Shown: positions 11,263-20,064 of the stretch, piece by piece | How positions within the stretch are numbered: the stretch's first letter is position 1 | Layout: the number at the start of each line of letters is the position of its first letter | Source of the DNA: Brevibacterium zhoupengii | GTDB taxonomy: Bacteria > Actinomycetota > Actinomycetes > Actinomycetales > Brevibacteriaceae | Direction of reading: 5' to 3' | Assembly (NCBI RefSeq): GCF_021117425.1 | Contig: NZ_CP088298.1 | Coordinates: 1,860,001-1,924,000, forward strand | Length of the DNA stretch: 64,000 nt | Program-made: the position numbers and the translations under genes | Notes under the pieces: model-generated | The model's input: only the letters and a program-made list of their open reading frames with translations | What the model was told of the DNA's origin: nothing | Database searches by the model: none

Positions 11263-11727
11263 TCAGGCTCGTTCGAGCTTATTCAGCCGATCGTCCAGAC
11301 GGTTCTGCAGAATGGGCACCACGGCCTGCTCGATCATCGACCCGAACAGGGGGATCGAAGAGCTGATCTCAGCGCGCACCGACAGTGATGTCTTCGCGAC
11401 CTGCTGAGTCAGCGTGATGAGTGCATCGATCTCAACGGGCACTCCGGCTGCGTGGGCGGTCATCCTGATCTCCGCGCTGTCACCGATGACGTCGCCGGGA
11501 ATCATGTAGACCTCAACGAGTTCGGCAGCAGCAGGCAGGTGAGAGGCCAGGGCCGAGGGCATCTCATCCTTGGGCAGCGGAGTCTTCACCGTCACCTCGG
11601 TATCGGGATCGATCCGTTCTGCCTGGGCTTCGTATCCCAGGGACTGCCACGTTGAAGCATCGGCAAGTCTGAGGAGAAAATCGGACAGAGATTCCGAGTA
11701 ATCATGGTTGAGAGTCAGAGTTCGCAT
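11263..11727 (-). CDS. DUF2505 (START-like) family protein
   Basis: A 154-residue protein resembling DUF2505, a START/SRPBCC-like actinobacterial family presumed to bind hydrophobic ligands; no enzymatic role is known. The N-terminus MRTLTLNHDYSESLSDFLLRL followed by a tryptophan-containing strand fits the fold, and the C-terminal long helix (SSIPLFGSMIEQAVVPIL) is typical. The ATG at 11727 has GGAG four bases upstream; an in-frame upstream ATG at 11868 would add a basic, unlikely extension. It is divergent from the glutamate dehydrogenase gene across a 139-bp region. Confidence 0.75.
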   Translation of the reverse strand: MRTLTLNHDYSESLSDFLLRLADASTWQSLGYEAQAERIDPDTEVTVKTPLPKDEMPSALASHLPAAAELVEVYMIPGDVIGDSAEIRMTAHAAGVPVEIDALITLTQQVAKTSLSVRAEISSSIPLFGSMIEQAVVPILQNRLDDRLNKLERA

Positions 11728-11866
11728 AGCTCCAGTTTGCCAGTAGTTCAGCGTCCTGGCCCAGCATCGCTGTCGGCGTGCCTTTCTGGGCATTTGAGCA
11801 TAGTGTGGGTGATGGCGGTTCGACGTCGAATCGCAGTAAATTTTGCGCGCTGATCGTAGAGGTGAC

Positions 11867-14800
11867 ATGGTGTCTCAGGTCTCATATTCGGACATTGCAG
11901 AAGAGTGGAGGAAGCAGAGGGGACAAGGTGCCCCGGAGAACTTCATCGAGGCGTACTATCCGCGTTTCGAACCGGGTACCTCCGAAGCAGGAACAGAGGC
12001 GTTGGCCGCAGCAGCCGCCTCACACTATGCACTGGGACTCGAGTACGACGGCAGATCACCGCAGATCTCCATCTACAACCCGGATATCGACTCTCCCGAA
12101 TTCCGCGACAATCACACTGTCATCGCGATGGTCCTCACCGATATGCCCCACCTGGTGTCCTCGATCGTCAGCGATCTGGCCACGAGCGGCCGTGCCATCC
12201 GACAGGTCCACCACCCCATCATCGCCGTCGAAGGTCAGGGCTCTGGCCTGTCGGTGCTCTCCCGGGCCGAGGCGCCGGCCGTGTCTGCCGATACCGCGGG
12301 TATCCCACTGATCTCTGAGACCGAGGAGACGCACGGGTCAGACCTTCCTCAGCAGCAGTCGTGGATTCGTCTTGAGATCGATCGACTTCCCGAAGAAGAC
12401 CTCCCCGGGCTGAAGGACCAGCTGCGCAGCGTCCTCGACTATGTGGCAGCCGCTGCCACCGATGCCAGCGCCATGGCGATCCGTGCCAAGGACATCGCGA
12501 AGGAACTGCAGGCCCAGCCCCCGCGTCCGGAACTCGCCTCCGAAGCTGAAGCCGCAGCGGAACTGCTCAACTGGCTCGACGGTCACTTCACCTTCCTCGG
12601 ATACCGTGAGTACGACTACTCCCACGATGAGAGTCAGAGCAGCCTCGAACCGATCGAGCACACGTCGCTGGGCATCTCCACCCTGCGGCCGCTGGCGAAG
12701 TCGCCGCTGAGCCGGGCTGTGGCAGACAAGGCCCGCGAACCTCACGTTCTGGTGCTGACGAAGGCGAACTCACGCTCCCGCGTCATCCGTGGCTCGTTCA
12801 TGGACTACATCGGCGTGAAGACCTTCGACTCGGCCGGTGAGATCGTCGGTGAGCGCCGCTTCGTCGGCGTGTTCAAACCTGAGTTCTACAACGACAGCGT
12901 GCTCAACATCCCGGTCATCAACCGCAAGGTGCGCAAGATATTGTCGGCCAGCGGGTTCCCCGCCGGTTCCCATTCGGCCAACGAACTCCTGGGCGTCCTC
13001 GAGACCTACCCGCGCGATGACCTCCTGCACGACACAACGGAGGCGATCTTCGACGTCGTCATGCAGATCGTCGACATGCAGGAACGTCGCCAATCACGGG
13101 TCTTCGTCCGCCGCGACCCATACCAGCGATTCGTCTCCGTCATCCTCTACCTGCCCCGCGATCTCTACGACACGGCCGCGCGCATGCGCGTCCAGGAAGT
13201 GCTGCGGAAGTTCTACAACGCTGAGAGCGTCGACTTCGACGTGCTGCTGACCGAATCGGCATTGGCTCGCATTCACTTCGTGGCCCGTGTCGGTCGTGAC
13301 ATGGAACTGCCGCAGATCGACCCCCAGACTGTGGAGAAGCGGATCGTCGGCGCCGTGCGTTCCTGGTCCGAAGACGTCCACGCCTTCCTCGCCCCCACAG
13401 AGCGAGGCGACAACGACAGCTCCGTGGCACGCGCCAACCGGTGGTCGAAGGCGTTCCCGCCCAGCTACGAAGAACATCATTCTCCCGCCGAGGCCATCGC
13501 CGACGTGGCCCGCTTCGAGGCGTTGGAGACCGGTCAGGGTCCCGCGGTTCGTCTCTATCGTCCCGGGGACACCTCGGATGCTCCGGTGCGGTTGGCCCTC
13601 TACCGCAACGAACGAGTCGGACTTTCAGAAGTGCTTCCGTTCCTCACCGCCTTCGGCGCGACCGTTCTCGATGAACGTCCCCATGAGCTCGACCTCGCTG
13701 ACGGGGAACACCGCTACATCTACGACTTCGGTCTGACCTTCCCCGAGACCCTCGACGATGGTGACTGTGCACGGATCTCCGATGCGTTCATCGCCGGGTG
13801 GGACAGCAAGAAGGAAGCCGGAGTCTTCGACCGTCTCGTCGTGTGTGGAATGCACTGGAAGCATGTCACGATCATCCGCGCCTTGGGCAAATACCTGCGC
13901 CAAGCCGGCTTCACGTACTCCGACGCTTACGTCGGTGAGGTCTACAGCGACAATCCGGAGATCTCGCGACTGCTGGTGGACTACTTCTTCGCGAAGTTCG
14001 ACCCCACCGCTGACGACGCCGGACGCGATGACAGGATGACCGAGCTCAACACGTCAATCGAGTCGGCACTCAGCGATGTCGCCAGCCTCGACGCGGACCG
14101 TGTCCTGCGGTCCTCTCTCGAGCTGCTGCGCGCAACAGTGCGGACGAACTACTTCCTGGACGAGGACGGCGAGCTGCCGACTGCGCTCGTACTCAAGATC
14201 CGTGCCAACGAACTCAGCTTCGTGCCCAAGCCCAAGCCGGCGCTGGAGATGTGGGTGTACTCGCCTCAGGTTGAGGGCGTGCATCTGCGCTTCGGCACAG
14301 TGGCCCGCGGCGGCCTGCGTTGGTCTGATCGACGAGACGACTTCCGTACCGAGGTCCTCGGCCTCGTCAAAGCCCAGATGGTCAAGAACGCACTCATCGT
14401 TCCGACCGGCGCCAAGGGCGGATTCTTCCCCAAGCAGCTGCCGCCGATGAGCGACCGCGATGCGTGGATGGCTGCCGGTCAGGCCGCCTACGAGGTCTTC
14501 ATCGAAAGCCTTCTCGAAGTTGCCGACAATCTCGTCTACGGCGCTGACGGCACGCAAGAGGTCGTCCACCCGGACCGTGTGGTCCGACACGACGGCGATG
14601 ACTACTACCTCGTCGTCGCCGCCGACAAGGGCACCGCACGATTCTCGGACGTGGCCAACGCGATTGCCGAACGCCGAGACTTCTGGCTCGGCGACGCCTT
14701 CGCCTCCGGTGGTTCCGTCGGCTACGACCACAAGAAGATGGCCATCACCTCCCGCGGTGCCTGGAAGTCCGTCGAACGACACTTCCGTGAACTTGGGGTC

Positions 14801-16756
14801 AATACCGCAGCTGACGACTTCACAGTCGTGGGCATCGGTGACATGAGCGGTGACGTCTTCGGCAACGGCATGCTGCGCAGTGAGCACATCCGCCTCGTCG
14901 CAGCCTTCGACCACAGAGACATCTTCCTCGACCCGAACCCCGATGCCGCACGCAGCTTCGTGGAACGCAAACGACTCTTCGACCTGCCGCGCTCCAGCTG
15001 GCAGGACTACGACCGGGAGCTCATCTCCAACGGAGGCGGGGTCTTCCCCCGATCGGCGAAGTCGATCGACCTCAGCCCCGAAGCCGCCGCAGTTCTCGGC
15101 CTCGAACCAGGCAAGCGCAGCCCCGCCGAACTGATGTCGCAGATCCTCAAGGCCCCGGTCGACCTCGTCTACAACGGCGGCATCGGCACCTACATCAAGT
15201 CCTCGGATGAGAGCCACGCCGATGTCGGCGACAAGGCCAACGACGCCATCCGCATCGACGGTCGCGACGTGCGCAGCCGGGTCGTCGGAGAGGGCGGCAA
15301 CCTCGGTGTGACCCAGCTGGGACGTGTCGAAGCGGCATTGAACGGTGTGGCCATCAACACCGACGCCGTCGACAACTCGGCAGGCGTGGACAGCTCCGAC
15401 CACGAGGTCAACATCAAGCTGCTTCTGCGCACCCTGCTCCACAAGGGGGCCTTCGCCGCTGAAGATCGCGAACGTGTGCTCCTGTCCTTCACCGATGATG
15501 TTGCTGATCGGGTGCTGTCGAACAACTACGCCCAGAACGTCGTCCTCGGCGAGGCGCGGGCGCAGACCGAATCGATGTCAGGCACCTACGGCCGGATGCT
15601 GAGCTATTTGGAGAAGAACGCCGACCTCGATCGTCAGGTCGAGTTCCTGCCCGATGCGCAGGAACTGACCAAGCGCGAGTTCAGCTCCTATGTCTCCCCG
15701 GAGTTGGCGGTTCTGCTCGCCTACGCCAAGATGCATGCGGCCGATGAGATCCTGGGCAGCGTGGTTCCCGACGAAGAGTGGATGAAGCGGGAACTGACCT
15801 CCTACTTCCCGGATTCTCTGGTCGAGAAGTACGGAGAGCTGATCCCGGAGCACCCCCTGCACCGGGAGATTGCGACGGCCAAGCTCGTCAACCGGATGAT
15901 CGATCGCGGCGGACTCACCTACGTCTACCGCATGCTGGAGGAGACTCCGGCCTCGGTGCCGCAGATCGCCCGCGTCTTCGTCGTCGTCTCCGAGATCTTC
16001 GGACTCGATGACTTCTTCGAGGCTGTGTGCGCGCTCGACAATAAGGTGCCCACTGCTGTCCAGGTCCAACTGCAGCATGCCTATGTGCGTCTGCTCGATC
16101 GGTCATCCCGGTGGCTGGTCCAGCAGGCCCCTGACACCCTCGACGTGGACTCCGGCATCGACAGGTATGGCAGCGTCGTCGCAGCTCTGCGGGATCGGGT
16201 GCCCGACCTCGTTGACGGGTTCGACGCCGCGAGCATGAAGGCGACGGCTGAAGGCTTCATCGACGAGGGAGTGCCCAGCGAACTCGCTTGGCGAGCGGCA
16301 GCCCTGCTTGATGAGTTCGTGCTCCTCGACATTGCCCAGCTGGCTTCCCGCGCAGGTGAATCCGCCGAGGACGTCGCAGAACTCTACTACGCGGTCAACG
16401 ACAAGTTCTCCGGTTCGCAGGTGCTCACTCTTATCGGCGATCTTGACCGCAGCGACCGGTGGTCGGCGCTGGCGCGGGGCTCGCTGCGCGATGACTTCTA
16501 CTCGGCCATCCTCTCCGTGGCCGGAACAGTCCTCGTCGCGACGGACTCGCCGATCTCCGGGACCCCGGACGAGCGAGCCGGTCAGCGACTGAGCGAGTGG
16601 CTCGAGCGCAACGACACCGTGGCCGCACGGGTGCTGGACACGACCGAGACGATCCTGGGACTCGAGACCGTTACTCAGGCCCCGCTGTCGGTGCTGCTGC
16701 GCATGATGCGCGGTGTCGTCCGCTCCTCGGCCTGGGAATCGGAGCAGGCCGTCTGA
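11867..16756 (+). CDS. gdh: NAD-specific glutamate dehydrogenase, large (GDH-180) type
   Basis: Oxidative deamination of glutamate to 2-oxoglutarate with NAD+, linking nitrogen catabolism to the TCA cycle. About 1629 residues, matching the L_1600/GDH-180 class with long N-terminal ACT-like regulatory domains and a long C-terminal domain around a central catalytic core. The core has MVKNALIVPTGAKGGFFPKQ near residue 845 with the catalytic lysine, and the NAD-binding region has TVVGIGDMSGDVFGNGML. The ATG at 11867 follows GAGGTG by a good distance; an in-frame start at 11843 is less likely. In mycobacteria this enzyme class is restrained by the FHA protein GarA; that is known biology, not visible here. 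Confidence 0.96.
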   Translation: MVSQVSYSDIAEEWRKQRGQGAPENFIEAYYPRFEPGTSEAGTEALAAAAASHYALGLEYDGRSPQISIYNPDIDSPEFRDNHTVIAMVLTDMPHLVSSIVSDLATSGRAIRQVHHPIIAVEGQGSGLSVLSRAEAPAVSADTAGIPLISETEETHGSDLPQQQSWIRLEIDRLPEEDLPGLKDQLRSVLDYVAAAATDASAMAIRAKDIAKELQAQPPRPELASEAEAAAELLNWLDGHFTFLGYREYDYSHDESQSSLEPIEHTSLGISTLRPLAKSPLSRAVADKAREPHVLVLTKANSRSRVIRGSFMDYIGVKTFDSAGEIVGERRFVGVFKPEFYNDSVLNIPVINRKVRKILSASGFPAGSHSANELLGVLETYPRDDLLHDTTEAIFDVVMQIVDMQERRQSRVFVRRDPYQRFVSVILYLPRDLYDTAARMRVQEVLRKFYNAESVDFDVLLTESALARIHFVARVGRDMELPQIDPQTVEKRIVGAVRSWSEDVHAFLAPTERGDNDSSVARANRWSKAFPPSYEEHHSPAEAIADVARFEALETGQGPAVRLYRPGDTSDAPVRLALYRNERVGLSEVLPFLTAFGATVLDERPHELDLADGEHRYIYDFGLTFPETLDDGDCARISDAFIAGWDSKKEAGVFDRLVVCGMHWKHVTIIRALGKYLRQAGFTYSDAYVGEVYSDNPEISRLLVDYFFAKFDPTADDAGRDDRMTELNTSIESALSDVASLDADRVLRSSLELLRATVRTNYFLDEDGELPTALVLKIRANELSFVPKPKPALEMWVYSPQVEGVHLRFGTVARGGLRWSDRRDDFRTEVLGLVKAQMVKNALIVPTGAKGGFFPKQLPPMSDRDAWMAAGQAAYEVFIESLLEVADNLVYGADGTQEVVHPDRVVRHDGDDYYLVVAADKGTARFSDVANAIAERRDFWLGDAFASGGSVGYDHKKMAITSRGAWKSVERHFRELGVNTAADDFTVVGIGDMSGDVFGNGMLRSEHIRLVAAFDHRDIFLDPNPDAARSFVERKRLFDLPRSSWQDYDRELISNGGGVFPRSAKSIDLSPEAAAVLGLEPGKRSPAELMSQILKAPVDLVYNGGIGTYIKSSDESHADVGDKANDAIRIDGRDVRSRVVGEGGNLGVTQLGRVEAALNGVAINTDAVDNSAGVDSSDHEVNIKLLLRTLLHKGAFAAEDRERVLLSFTDDVADRVLSNNYAQNVVLGEARAQTESMSGTYGRMLSYLEKNADLDRQVEFLPDAQELTKREFSSYVSPELAVLLAYAKMHAADEILGSVVPDEEWMKRELTSYFPDSLVEKYGELIPEHPLHREIATAKLVNRMIDRGGLTYVYRMLEETPASVPQIARVFVVVSEIFGLDDFFEAVCALDNKVPTAVQVQLQHAYVRLLDRSSRWLVQQAPDTLDVDSGIDRYGSVVAALRDRVPDLVDGFDAASMKATAEGFIDEGVPSELAWRAAALLDEFVLLDIAQLASRAGESAEDVAELYYAVNDKFSGSQVLTLIGDLDRSDRWSALARGSLRDDFYSAILSVAGTVLVATDSPISGTPDERAGQRLSEWLERNDTVAARVLDTTETILGLETVTQAPLSVLLRMMRGVVRSSAWESEQAV

Positions 16757-16895
16757 GCAGTGCCCCCAACAGATCAGTGATAGCGTCAGATCATTGCTGA
16801 CGTCGACAGACTTCGCGGGCTGGAGCCTGCGGGTCTGTCGGCGTCTGTGCCGCCATCATCGGCCTGTGCCGTTGCCCACCCGGAAGAAGAACACA

Positions 16896-18410
16896 GTGCT
16901 CAACGAACTCCTGGCCGCCGAAGGCATCACCGACGAAACCGATGTCGAACACATCCACCTGTTGGTGGGGGACTGGCAGCTCATCGCCGACCTGTCCTTT
17001 GCCGATCTCGTGCTGTGGGTGCCCTCGGCCAGCGGGGCCTACACGGTGGTGGCGCATTCGCGTCCGACCACCGGCGCGACCCTGTTCAATCGCGACCTCA
17101 TCGGAGCCCGAGCCACCGGACTCGAACGGGATCTCCTGGACACGGCGACGAGCTCACATGAGCTGGTGACGAAGGTGGCGCAGGCGAAATCCCTGGGCGT
17201 CAATGCCGGCACCGATGACACAGAAGTCTCCGCCGAGGCGGTGCCCCTGGTCCGCGGGGGAGTGACGATCGCCATCATGGTCCGCTACTCCGAGGAGGTT
17301 CGTCGCCGCGGTTCGTCACGTCTGGAGAAGTTCTACACACAGTCCGCGATGTCGTTGCTGACTATGATCGCGCAGGGCGCGTTTCCCGACCGTGAGGCTC
17401 CCAGCGGAGCCCGGCATGGCGAACCACGCGTCGGAGACGGCATCTTCATCCTTGATCGTGACTCCCACGTCCAATACGCCTCCCCGAACGCGGTCTCACT
17501 CGTGCACCGTCTGGGCCACCGCGGTGAGATAGAAGGGGACTACCTCGCCGAGGTGGTCTCGAGTCTGAGCACAGAGCTGCGTCAGGTCGATGAGACGCTT
17601 CCACTCGTGCTCACCGGTCGTGCCCCCTGGCGGACCGAACTCGAGGTCGGTCGGACGAGTGTGTCGCTGCGGGCGATCCCACTGACTGATGACGGCACGC
17701 GGACCGGCGCGATCGTCCTGGCCCGAGATGTCTCGGAGATCAGACGACGCAAGCGAGAACTGCTCTCACGCGATGCGATGATCAAAGAGATGCACCATCG
17801 GGTCAAGAACAACCTGCAGACCGTTTCGGCACTGCTGCGTCTGCAGACTCGTCGGATCGACAGCCCCGAGGCCAAGGGTGCTCTGACGGAGGCGATGCGC
17901 CGAGTCTCGATCATCGCCGTCGTCCATGATGTGCTCAGCCAGGGCGTCGAATCAGAAGTGGACTTCGACGAAGTCGTTGACAAGGGGCTGCGGCTGACCC
18001 CTGAGCTGACAAGTCCTCTTGTCCAGATCAGTCTCAAACGCTGCGGGAGCTTCGGCACGATCTCCTCCGCCGATGCCACCTCGCTGGCCTTGGCGATCAC
18101 CGAGCTGATCACAAACGCGATCGAACACGGCTTCCCGGTCGCAAAGCAGGAGAGCCTCGCCCCGGGCGAGACGCTCAACGGCCACGTGTGGGTGACACCG
18201 GAACGCGAAGGTGATCATCTGCATGTCACCATCGCCGACGACGGAGTTGGCCTGGGCGATGACCACAGCCCAGGCAACGGACTGGGCACCCAGATCGTCA
18301 AGACTCTGGTGTCTGCCGATCTCGCCGGATCGATCCAATGGCAGGAACGAGAGGGCGGCGGAACCGTGGCCATCCTCGACGTGCCTTTGAGGGCCGACTC
18401 CTACGACTGA
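16896..18410 (+). CDS. pdtaS: PdtaS-type cytosolic sensor histidine kinase
   Basis: About 504 residues with an N-terminal GAF-like domain (from ~1-150), a PAS domain (~190-290, GDGIFILDRDSHVQYASPNA), a HisKA_2 domain with EMHHRVKNNLQT (phospho-His near residue 300) and a HATPase domain ending GLGTQIVKTLV. Length, domain order and His position match mycobacterial PdtaS (Rv3220c), which partners with the RNA-binding antiterminator PdtaR. PdtaS lies beside whiB1 in mycobacteria as it does here. The GTG at 16896 is preceded by GGAAGAAG; an in-frame ATG at 16713 overlaps gdh and would add 61 unlikely residues. No membrane segment is present. No pdtaR is in the window. Confidence 0.88.
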   Translation: MLNELLAAEGITDETDVEHIHLLVGDWQLIADLSFADLVLWVPSASGAYTVVAHSRPTTGATLFNRDLIGARATGLERDLLDTATSSHELVTKVAQAKSLGVNAGTDDTEVSAEAVPLVRGGVTIAIMVRYSEEVRRRGSSRLEKFYTQSAMSLLTMIAQGAFPDREAPSGARHGEPRVGDGIFILDRDSHVQYASPNAVSLVHRLGHRGEIEGDYLAEVVSSLSTELRQVDETLPLVLTGRAPWRTELEVGRTSVSLRAIPLTDDGTRTGAIVLARDVSEIRRRKRELLSRDAMIKEMHHRVKNNLQTVSALLRLQTRRIDSPEAKGALTEAMRRVSIIAVVHDVLSQGVESEVDFDEVVDKGLRLTPELTSPLVQISLKRCGSFGTISSADATSLALAITELITNAIEHGFPVAKQESLAPGETLNGHVWVTPEREGDHLHVTIADDGVGLGDDHSPGNGLGTQIVKTLVSADLAGSIQWQEREGGGTVAILDVPLRADSYD

Positions 18411-18621
18411 GCCCGCTGCTTGGCTCGCGTGTTCGTCGCTGATCCGCGTATCGCCTACATCTATTCGCAATTCAACTCCGTGCAAAGAGCGGATTAGGCA
18501 CTAACGGTGCGGGATGAGTCAGCGACAGTCTGAGTTGCCACCATCGGGGTGAATAAGTGCCAAAGGTATGAAATACGCGCAACGAGATGGAGAACGGACT
18601 GTGGCTCGAGCAGCTGCGAGG

Positions 18622-18709
18622 TGTGCAGACAAATTCGTGTGCAGGCACAATCGTGTGCAGATAGATTCGTACTGGCAAGTTTGAGCGAGCTCATGTGCAG
18701 AAACAATTG
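18622..18709. repeat. Three tandem 16-bp repeats plus a fourth copy
   Basis: Perfectly phased 16-bp units at 18622-18637 (TGTGCAGACAAATTCG), 18638-18653 (TGTGCAGGCACAATCG) and 18654-18669 (TGTGCAGATAGATTCG). A fourth copy, TGTGCAGAAACAATTG, sits at 18694-18709 after a 24-bp gap. The TGTGCAG core is invariant. The stretch lies in the 382-bp non-coding region between convergent pdtaS and whiB1, and 16 bp is not a codon multiple, so this is not a coding repeat. The remainder of the region (18411-18620) shows nothing I can identify. Iteron-like protein binding sites or a structured RNA are the main possibilities. Confidence 0.8.
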
Positions 18710-18763
18710 AGTCCCTTGCTCAGAATGCGAAGATCTCGTATTCCGAGCAAGGGACTCAAATTG
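18704..18763. terminator. Very long hairpin downstream of whiB1
   Basis: The 18-nt arm at 18704-18721 pairs with 18745-18763 with a single bulged A, and the inner sequence (GAAT/ATTC and CGA/TCG) extends the stem around a short loop. It lies 30 bp past the whiB1 stop and could terminate whiB1 or both convergent genes, but there is no strong U tract. Its left arm overlaps the fourth 16-bp repeat copy. Confidence 0.6.
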
Positions 18764-18792
18764 CAATCGACCGACTTCGGTCGCCGAGGGAC

Positions 18793-19041
18793 TCAGCCAG
18801 CGCGGCGGGCACGTGCGGCGCGACGCTTGAGCGCGCGACGCTCGTCTTCACTGAGACCGCCCCAGACACCGGCATCCTGACCGGATTCCAGAGCCCACTG
18901 CAGGCAGGTCTCGACTACTTCACAGCGGCGGCATACAGTCTTAGCCTCTTCGATCTGGAGCAGGGCGGGTCCGGTGTTTCCGATCGGGAAGAACAGTTCC
19001 GGATCCTCATTGAGGCATGCTGCACGATGTCGCCAATCCAT
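18793..19041 (-). CDS. whiB1: Iron-sulfur transcription factor WhiB1
   Basis: An 82-residue Wbl protein with cysteines at 9, 37, 40 and 46, the same positions as M. tuberculosis WhiB1. WhiB1's [4Fe-4S] cluster reacts with nitric oxide and the protein binds the sigma-A C-terminal region. The N-terminus MDWRHRAACLNEDPELFFP, the G-rich turn GVWGGLSEDER and the basic tail (RRALKRRAARARRAG) are all diagnostic. The ATG at 19041 has AAAGG nine bases upstream; the longer in-frame reading frame is not supported. It is convergent with pdtaS, the same adjacency as in mycobacteria. Confidence 0.95.
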   Translation of the reverse strand: MDWRHRAACLNEDPELFFPIGNTGPALLQIEEAKTVCRRCEVVETCLQWALESGQDAGVWGGLSEDERRALKRRAARARRAG

Positions 19042-19153
19042 GGTGACCTTTCGACGAATTAAGTGAACGCGGTGTACGACACCCAAATTCCAGGCGCGCA
19101 ACTCTCTTACCCAAGGTTCACATAACCGTTTTGGGCACACAAGGGTAATGCAG

Positions 19154-19169
19154 TGTGAAATTTCTGACA
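19154..19169. promoter_or_regulatory. CRP/Cmr-like site upstream of whiB1
   Basis: TGTGA-N6-TGACA matches the CRP-family consensus TGTGA-N6-TCACA at nine of ten positions. It lies about 113 bp upstream of the whiB1 start codon. M. tuberculosis whiB1 is known to be controlled by cAMP-CRP, so the site is plausible. The 371-bp non-coding region 19042-19412 also holds GGTT-N5-AACC at 19116-19128 and the hairpin at 19323-19372. Confidence 0.45.
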
Positions 19170-19322
19170 AATATTTTGTTCATTGTCCTGCTATGGGGCT
19201 CTGGACGCAAATTCGTCCACTATTCGTCCGAACTGTCCCTCCGGCGGTCGCCAGCACACAATCGCAATCTAGCGCGGCCCAGCTCTCAGGAGGCTCATGT
19301 TCACGGCTAGACTGACGATGAA

Positions 19323-19372
19323 ACGACTGGTCACCTCGGTGAGGAGATCCGAACGAGGTCGGGACCAGTCGT
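19323..19372. repeat. Inverted repeat upstream of gamma carbonic anhydrase
   Basis: ACGACTGGTC (19323-19332) is the exact reverse complement of 19363-19372, and just inside it ACCTCG (19333-19338) pairs with CGAGGT (19354-19359). The structure ends 40 bp before the start codon at 19413 and could be a leader hairpin or an operator. Confidence 0.5.
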
Positions 19373-19412
19373 CTCCGAGAACCGAATCGCACCGTGAACC
19401 AATGGAGGACTC

Positions 19413-19967
19413 ATGACAACGGACAACCTTTCCCACGCACGCATCATCTCGGTCGGCGGTCACACCCCTCAGGTTGATCCCGGTGCTTTCATCGCCGCCG
19501 GCGCCACCCTCGTCGGGGACGTCAGAGTGCTGAAGGGCGCCAGCGTCTTCTACGGCTGTGTGCTCCGTGCCGAGGCCGCTCCGATCACCATCGGCGAGGA
19601 CTCGAATGTCCAAGACAACACTGTCATGCACACCGACGAGGGCAAACCCGTCGTCATCGGCTCACGAGTCTCCATCGGCCACCAGGCCCTCGTCCATGGG
19701 GCGATCGTCGACGACGACGTCCTCATCGGCATGCACGCCACCGTTCTCAACGACGCCCACGTAGGAACCGAATCGCTGGTCGCAGCGGGTGCAATCGTCC
19801 TCGAAGGAACAGAGATCCCACCTCGATCCCTGGTTGCAGGAGTTCCGGCCAAGGTGCGCCGGGAGATGACCGACGACGGTGTGGAGAAGGTGCGCCAGAA
19901 CGCACAGTCCTACCTGCGCCTGTCCGCGCTCCACCGGGATACCGCCGAGGTGCTTGACGAACTCTGA
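19413..19967 (+). CDS. Gamma-type carbonic anhydrase-like hexapeptide protein
   Basis: A 184-residue left-handed beta-helix protein of the gamma-CA/YrdA/PaaY group, predicted to form trimers with a metal site at each subunit interface. Hexapeptide repeats run from about residue 22 to 150. The likely zinc histidines are in NTVMHTDEG, IGHQALVHG and IGMHATVLN. A C-terminal helix packs beside the beta-helix. A strong GGAGG lies before the ATG. Many relatives show weak or no carbonic anhydrase activity, so catalysis is uncertain. A second, unrelated beta-class enzyme is encoded at 35995-36621. Confidence 0.88.
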   Translation: MTTDNLSHARIISVGGHTPQVDPGAFIAAGATLVGDVRVLKGASVFYGCVLRAEAAPITIGEDSNVQDNTVMHTDEGKPVVIGSRVSIGHQALVHGAIVDDDVLIGMHATVLNDAHVGTESLVAAGAIVLEGTEIPPRSLVAGVPAKVRREMTDDGVEKVRQNAQSYLRLSALHRDTAEVLDEL

Positions 19968-20064
19968 GGTGCCTCGCTCGGTCACCGGTGTCCCGATGGT
20001 CTCGGTATGATCCGAGCCGAAGCGTCCATTCGCCCTGCCGTCCGCTATTTGAGAGAATTGCTCT

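Noticed and set aside
14054..15442. 462-codon frame antisense to gdh
   Set aside because: Complete overlap with the conserved GDH core; low-complexity Val/Asp/Gly composition typical of a mirror frame.
18622..18709. CRISPR array
   Set aside because: Units are 16 bp without unique spacers between the first three; no cas genes nearby.
18472..18766. Short minus-strand frames in the pdtaS-whiB1 gap
   Set aside because: They run through the 16-bp repeats and the hairpin, which are not codon-phased, and encode no recognisable protein.
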